This document shows positions 60,053-64,000 of a stretch of DNA of 64,000 nucleotides, piece by piece. Source of the DNA: Bacteroidales bacterium UBA5382 (GTDB lineage: Bacteria; Bacteroidota; Bacteroidia; Bacteroidales; Dysgonomonadaceae); the NCBI GenBank assembly GCA_002409745.1, contig DHOU01000011.1, forward strand, positions 1-64,000, written 5' to 3'. Both the position numbers and the translations under genes were made by a program. Position 1 is the stretch's first letter. Each line of letters starts with the position of its first letter. The notes under the pieces were generated by a model that was not told where the DNA came from, searched no databases, and saw only the letters and a list, made by a program, of their open reading frames with translations.

Positions 60053-62173
60053 TTAAAATGAATACGTAAAAGAACCCATGATGCTGCGTCCCGGCATATT
60101 GTAGCCGTCTTTTTCGGTGTAGTTTTCATCGAACAGGTTGGCGATGGAGATGCCTACGCGCGCCTGAGGCGTTACGTTGTAATAAGCCGAATAGTCGAAA
60201 ATCAGATGATCGGGCAACCCTAATACTTTGTTACCTTTCTCATATCCCCCTTTTGCATAATAACTATCTTCTGTTATTTCTCTGGCTTTGGTCGAAATTT
60301 TATTTTCCTCCAACCGGCTACCTTTATAGCGAGCATGCAGACGGGTTGAAAATCCGTCGTTATTTTCGTAATAGATCCCGAAATTAGCATTTGCTCTATT
60401 GACCAGCAAAAGATCTTTTTTCTTTTTTGTTTCTTTTTCGACGAACGTATAGTTAAGCATGTAGGTCCATCCGCCGTAAACTTCCAATTTGGTCGAGTAT
60501 CCGGCAAGTCGAGCGATATTGACGGATGCGAGCAGTTCCACGCCGCTCATATTGGCCGACTCTGCATTGTTATAGAATGTTGTGTCGTTTACAGTCTTTT
60601 CAACAATTTTATTTTTGTGATCCGTATTGAAATAAGTGAGATCGAAATAGAGTGCTCCTTGCGTATATCCGATACCGCCTTCGTAGGTAACAGATGTTTC
60701 CGGCTTTAAGTCGGCATTCCCCTGATAAGCCCTTTTGAAAGGGTACCCGCTTACAATTGTATTTACTTCATAAAAACCGGAAGTGGCAAATGCATCCGGA
60801 ATGCTGAATGCTGTCCCGACACTTGCATGCACATTGAACCCTCGGGGAAGATTATACTTCAATCCTAAAGAGGGGTTAAAATAGAAATAGTTATCGGACG
60901 ACCCGTTGGTTTTTAAGCTGTCATGCTTGAATATTTCATAGGTAATATAATTAGCTCTCGCCCCCGCATTGATGGAAAGATTCTCAATGTTGTAATTGAT
61001 TTGGGCAAAAGCCGAAAAGCGTTGATTGCGGTTGTCGGGTTTATAGGGAGATGCTTCAGTTCCTTTTTTTGATTGCCTGTCCGACTTGTAATCCAATACG
61101 TCGTAGTCGATTCCCGTAAGAAGTCTGGCCGGGCCGAAATCGTGCGTATAATTTGTCCGGACGCCGTATTCGCTGACATTGTCTTTGAAGGAAATGAAAT
61201 TGGATTTGTCATTTTCCGCATTATCGTAATTCGAATTTTTTTCGTTCGAGTAATACGGTGAAATCGTCAACCGGTTTTTTTCATTAGGCGTGAAAGCCAA
61301 TTCCCCGAAAACATTCAGTCGGTTGATATCTTTTTTAGTTGCAGACTGTGTAAAATAATTTCCCGGACTTTTTACATCATAAGCCATATTATAGAAAGAC
61401 GATACGGAAGCGTTCCATTGGTCGTTAATCGCGTAATTCAGTTTTCCGAAGAGTTGCGACATTTGATACGTCGTGTTGGGGTAAATGTCTCCGTATGATT
61501 TTTCACTCAAAATCAACTTTTCCGTTTTGTTCATTTTTAGTAAGTTGGTTCCTCCTATACGAAAATCTTTTTGTTGCATTTGGTTCGAAAAACCGGCAAC
61601 GATACCGAGTTTGTCCGATAATATTCCGGAGGCGTTAGCATCGAAGTTTGTGGTTCCGAAGCTGCCTCCCTTTATGGTTACTTGTCCTTCTTTATTTAAC
61701 GTAGCTTTTTTGGTGATAATATTGATGACGCCACCCATCGCATCTGTTCCATATAATACCGAATAAGGGCCTTTGACCACTTCGATGCGATCGATGATGG
61801 ATGTCGGGAGCGTCGTCAGGTTACTGGTTCCGGAAGGTAATCCGTCAATCATTAAAATGGTATAGCTGCGAGAATGTGCCGAAGGGCTGAATCCACGCAT
61901 CCCCACGGTACCCAATGCTCCGGGATATTGGACGATGTCTATATTTGTCGCTTTTTTCAGTAAGTCGGCTGCGTTGTCGGCGGGGATCGTCGCGATTTTT
62001 TTGCTGTCGATGATCTCCACCTTCTGCGGAATGTTTTTTAACGGCAATCCCATGCGGGTGGCGGTGACGACCACTTCGTCGAGATTCTGCGTTTCGTCGC
62101 TGTATTCCTGCGCGTGCAGGAGAGAAGCCGTACATATTAAGGCCATAAGGGCCGAAAGGAATCTTTTGTTCAT
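60053..62173 (-). CDS. BtuB-like TonB-dependent corrinoid receptor
   Basis: 706 residues. Signal (ALMALICTASLLHAQ), TonB box LDEVVVTATRMGLPLKNI, plug with DNAADLLKKATNIDIVQYPG and VVKGPYSVLYGTDAMGGVIN, and a barrel ending GSFTYSF. It lacks a CarboxypepD-like domain and so is not a SusC. The plug and barrel length fit the BtuB group. It is the first gene after a B12 riboswitch and leads the operon that assembles cobalamin, which makes corrinoid the likely ligand. The partner ABC transporter is not in the window. Confidence 0.9.
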   Translation of the reverse strand: MNKRFLSALMALICTASLLHAQEYSDETQNLDEVVVTATRMGLPLKNIPQKVEIIDSKKIATIPADNAADLLKKATNIDIVQYPGALGTVGMRGFSPSAHSRSYTILMIDGLPSGTSNLTTLPTSIIDRIEVVKGPYSVLYGTDAMGGVINIITKKATLNKEGQVTIKGGSFGTTNFDANASGILSDKLGIVAGFSNQMQQKDFRIGGTNLLKMNKTEKLILSEKSYGDIYPNTTYQMSQLFGKLNYAINDQWNASVSSFYNMAYDVKSPGNYFTQSATKKDINRLNVFGELAFTPNEKNRLTISPYYSNEKNSNYDNAENDKSNFISFKDNVSEYGVRTNYTHDFGPARLLTGIDYDVLDYKSDRQSKKGTEASPYKPDNRNQRFSAFAQINYNIENLSINAGARANYITYEIFKHDSLKTNGSSDNYFYFNPSLGLKYNLPRGFNVHASVGTAFSIPDAFATSGFYEVNTIVSGYPFKRAYQGNADLKPETSVTYEGGIGYTQGALYFDLTYFNTDHKNKIVEKTVNDTTFYNNAESANMSGVELLASVNIARLAGYSTKLEVYGGWTYMLNYTFVEKETKKKKDLLLVNRANANFGIYYENNDGFSTRLHARYKGSRLEENKISTKAREITEDSYYAKGGYEKGNKVLGLPDHLIFDYSAYYNVTPQARVGISIANLFDENYTEKDGYNMPGRSIMGSFTYSF

Positions 62174-62302
62174 TGTTGTTTGAAAAATTTACAGTTAAAC
62201 GTATTCAAATTGTTTAAACCATAAACTTTCGAGGGGAGTGTGCCGAAAAGTTCCCAGTGCAAATAAACCGGATGCCGGAAAGCCTTTCAACGCTGCTTTT
62301 AT

Positions 62303-62333
62303 CCCGAAAGCTTGGATGGCTGATGCTTTCGGG
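62303..62333 (-). terminator. Expression-platform hairpin of the B12 riboswitch
   Basis: Arms CCCGAAAGC (62303-62311) and GCTTTCGGG (62325-62333), a perfect 9-bp stem just after the B12 box, whose last bases it uses. No U-tract follows (ATAAAAGC), so it may act by blocking translation or through another terminator step. Confidence 0.55.
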
Positions 62334-62500
62334 CAGGTCTTCCGGCTCGTTCCGATTATCCGTTGTCTTCCCATTCCGCGATGGCGGAACAGTGACGTTC
62401 ACATTCTCTGCGTCGGATAACCTTTTTATTGGAACATACGGCTGCGGGTACAGCTTCGGTTTGTTTGTCTATCGGCAGACAGGTTACCGAATTCCATATA
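62331..62500 (-). promoter_or_regulatory. Cobalamin riboswitch
   Basis: Read on the minus strand the leader has the cobalamin-element parts in order: the GGTAACCTG-type 5' part near 62490, AGCTGTACCCGCAGCCGT (the conserved CCCGC core) near 62430-62455, GTCACTGTTCC, GGGAAGAC near 62380 and the B12 box GAGCCGGAAGACCTGCC at 62332-62348. It sits 160-330 bp ahead of the BtuB-like gene. In Bacteroidetes this element shuts down uptake and synthesis genes when adenosylcobalamin is present, so it probably controls the whole leftward operon. Confidence 0.92.
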
Positions 62501-62513
62501 CCCGAAAGCGATA

Positions 62514-62521
62514 CAAAAGTA
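62514..62521 (-). promoter_or_regulatory. -7 box of the cobalamin operon
   Basis: TACTTTTG on the minus strand, just upstream of the riboswitch 5' end; the transcript would begin near 62507. The -33 element is weak. Confidence 0.5.
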
Positions 62522-62677
62522 CTACTTTTATTCGGGTTCGTGAAATAAACGGATTTCGTTCTCCGAAATTGTTGTAGTCTATCAAAAAAGTAAAAAAGAC
62601 ATTGAGATTAAACAAAAAGATTTTACTTTGCAACATAATATTCGTAGAGAGTGCTAATTTTATAATTATAAAACAAT

Positions 62678-62863
62678 ATGGCAATTATCACTTTAAAATA
62701 CGATGCACGTAATCCAAAAGCCAAAAAGGCAATAGATGATATTTTGTCTTTAGGTTTGTTTGAACAAAAAACCGGTTTGGACGAAGCGCTTGAAGATGTA
62801 GAACATGGCCGCATTTATTCTGCAAAAAATGCAAATGATTTGATCCGGCAATGTTCATTATAG
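62678..62863 (+). CDS. Antitoxin-like protein of a YafQ-type module
   Basis: 61 residues: a beta start (AIITLKYDARNPKAKKAIDD), a helix (ILSLGLF) and an acidic C-terminus (GLDEALEDVEHGRIYSAKNA). Its place, 3 bp ahead of a YafQ-like toxin frame, and its layout fit a short Bacteroidetes antitoxin (RelB/DinJ-like by position). It is intact although the toxin is broken, so it may now act as an orphan that can still neutralise related toxins elsewhere. Confidence 0.68.
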   Translation: MAIITLKYDARNPKAKKAIDDILSLGLFEQKTGLDEALEDVEHGRIYSAKNANDLIRQCSL

Positions 62864-62866
62864 AAC

Positions 62867-63138
62867 ATGTATCAGATTACATACTCAAATAGATTTAAGA
62901 AAGATGTCAAGCGCATAATAAAGCGTGGATACGACATTTCTTTATTGGAAAAAGCCATTGTATATTACAAAACGCCGGTATATTGCCCGCACAATACAAA
63001 ACACATATACTTTCAGGTAAATATGCCGGTTTGCACCAATGCCATATAAAGCCGGACTAGCTCCTCGTGTGGGATCAAAATGACACAAAACTCACTCTTT
63101 TATTTTTAAGTACCGGTACACATACCGACTTATTCTAA
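62867..63138 (+). pseudogene. Decayed YafQ/RelE-type toxin
   Basis: The first frame gives MYQITYSNRFKKDVKRIIKR and continues GYDISLLEKAI, a clear YafQ-family start, but then loses the family match and stops at 63049. In another frame from about 62970 the rest can be read: LPAQYKTHILSGKYAGLHQC, then a TAG at 63058 where Trp would be expected (HIKPD*LLVWDQND), and LTLLFLSTGTHTDLF to the stop at 63136. So one frameshift (about 62965-62985) and one nonsense change have broken a toxin of about 90 residues. The mRNA-endonuclease activity should be lost. Confidence 0.8.
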
Positions 63139-63159
63139 AAGTCCGTGCCCAAAATAAAA

Positions 63160-63188
63160 CGTCCAAACAGGATATTTCCGTATGGACG
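63160..63188 (-). terminator. Terminator of the GH27 gene
   Basis: CGTCCA (63160-63165) pairs with TGGACG (63183-63188), with a weaker inner stem. On the minus strand it is followed by TTTTATTTTG, 41 bp past the GH27 stop. Confidence 0.65.
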
Positions 63189-63228
63189 ATCTCAAAAACG
63201 ACTAAAGAGCCGGTGCGATATTGGTTTT

Positions 63229-64000
63229 TTATTCCTTGGAATCTTTCAGAGCTTTTTGAAATACGTTAAAAGGGATAGACGAACCTTGAATCTTTAAGAC
63301 AATCACTCCATGTGCCGGCACTTTAAATGAGAGTGCGGAGGCTGTTTCAACCGGATAATTCTTTTTATTCCATAAATTCCTGTAGGTATATCTTTTCGCG
63401 GCGTCTATGCTTACCGAATCCAAGGGGAAGGAAATCTCGCACTCTTCCGCCGACCGGTTTAATAAGGCCACTGCCACCTCCCCACTTCCGGTATATACAA
63501 GGGGTTTTGCCCAAACTTCCTGATCTCCGTGGTCTATCAATCTCCGCGCTTGATAGCAAAGAGGATCCTGATTAAGGGCAATGATTTCCTTATTGGTGAG
63601 AATTTCAACGGTTTCAGAAGTCATATTTCTTAGATCATTCCCTGCTAAAAGAGGAGAATTCATCATGCACCACATAGAAAAATGAGCTTTATCCTCTTCG
63701 TAAGTCATACCCCGTCCTACTTGCAGCATATCCATGTCGTTAAAATGCCCTGGGGAGCAATATTGCCATAGATCGGCATTCAGGTCGATGATGTTGAGGA
63801 TAGATTCGAAAGTAGGCCTGATATCTCCCGATATGCGCCATGAATCGGCAATGACCGGCGCCCATTTACCCGGAAATTGCCAGCGGCAGATATTAAATAT
63901 GCCATCGGGATTTATTTTTTTTGCGGTATTGATTAATTGTGTATACCGTATTTCTTCATCCAGTTGAAGTTTCTCAGCCCCGCACCAATCTACTTTGATA
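63229..64000 (-). CDS. GH27 family alpha-galactosidase, 5' end outside the window
   Basis: The frame is open from the window edge to a stop at 63229 (256 codons plus stop). Near the edge it reads IKVDWCGAEKLQLDEEI, with the nucleophile Asp of the KxDWC-type motif. WRISGDIRPTFES, YCSPGHFNDMDMLQVG (acid/base region), FSMWCMMNSPLLAGNDLRN and NKEIIALNQDPLCYQ match GH27. The C-terminal beta-sandwich ends VPAHGVIVLKIQG. It is a retaining exo-alpha-galactosidase by family. An ATG at 63735 is internal and should not be used as the start. The signal peptide and N-terminal third lie beyond the window. Confidence 0.9.
   Translation of the reverse strand, partial: IKVDWCGAEKLQLDEEIRYTQLINTAKKINPDGIFNICRWQFPGKWAPVIADSWRISGDIRPTFESILNIIDLNADLWQYCSPGHFNDMDMLQVGRGMTYEEDKAHFSMWCMMNSPLLAGNDLRNMTSETVEILTNKEIIALNQDPLCYQARRLIDHGDQEVWAKPLVYTGSGEVAVALLNRSAEECEISFPLDSVSIDAAKRYTYRNLWNKKNYPVETASALSFKVPAHGVIVLKIQGSSIPFNVFQKALKDSKE

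Noticed and set aside
63229..63735. A complete 168-residue gene starting at the ATG at 63735
   Set aside because: The frame continues upstream with clear GH27 motifs to the window edge, so the ATG is internal.

Overview
The window looks like a Bacteroidales chromosome segment (order confident; a Parabacteroides/Tannerella-like family is only a guess). The reasons are two SusC/SusD pairs with their accessory lipoproteins, an ECF sigma factor/FecR pair, a fimbrillin-type lipoprotein, many small Bacteroidetes DUF families (DUF4923, DUF4230, DUF4973, DUF4430), and promoters of the Bacteroidetes type (TTTG, about 19 bp, TAnnTTTG) instead of the E. coli type. I see no rRNA, tRNA, complete insertion sequence or CRISPR array.

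Layout. 0-9 kb: copper export (copA and a CopZ-like chaperone), a peptide-deformylase-like protein, a DUF4923 protein, then a two-gene unit of a Tat-exported Gfo/Idh/MocA oxidoreductase and a HEAT-repeat protein with two 3-keto-disaccharide hydrolase (DUF1080) domains. 9-19 kb: a polysaccharide utilisation operon read leftwards from a well-matched promoter at 18976-19006: TIG/NHL lipoprotein, SusC, SusD, DUF4973 lipoprotein, beta-helix lipoprotein. 19-22.7 kb: an accessory patch with three small XRE regulators, a ParE-type toxin-antitoxin pair, a remnant of an AlbA_2-type gene and a RhuM gene. 23-35 kb: fimbrillin/DUF6359 lipoprotein, basic-secretory-protein peptidase, GH92 mannosidase, and a second SusC/SusD pair with FecR and an ECF sigma factor upstream. 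35.5-48.5 kb: GH97 glycosidase and housekeeping or stress genes (DUF4230, GNAT, FrnE-like DsbA, MFS, ClpC, Dps, AI-2E exporter, SDR, Nim-like flavoprotein, DUF192). 48.7-62.5 kb: a leftward cobalamin operon under a B12 riboswitch: BtuB-like receptor, DUF4430, CobU, CobT, CobS, CobC, a large acyl-CoA dehydratase activase, CobQ, CobD, CbiB. 62.6-64 kb: an antitoxin with a decayed YafQ-like toxin, then a GH27 alpha-galactosidase that runs off the end.

How the genes work together. The cobalamin block covers corrinoid uptake, amidation to cobyric acid, aminopropanol attachment and nucleotide-loop assembly, with no corrin-ring genes in view; four gene junctions are ATGA overlaps. The PULs pair outer-membrane import with surface glycan binding, and the second is likely switched on through the STN domain of SusC, FecR and the sigma factor.

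The most unusual signal is in the XRE patch. Two paralogous regulators (19514 and 20814) end at an identical T_TTA_AAA_AAA_G run, and in the -1 frame each continues into a coiled-coil tail whose protein sequence is conserved between the two copies although the DNA has diverged. One copy has no start codon in that frame. This points to programmed -1 frameshifting, or an equivalent coupling, that makes two isoforms of each regulator. Other points of interest are three intergenic arrays with 21- or 42-bp periods, a family of near-identical terminator hairpins with a shared mismatch, and the activase gene sitting inside the cobalamin operon.
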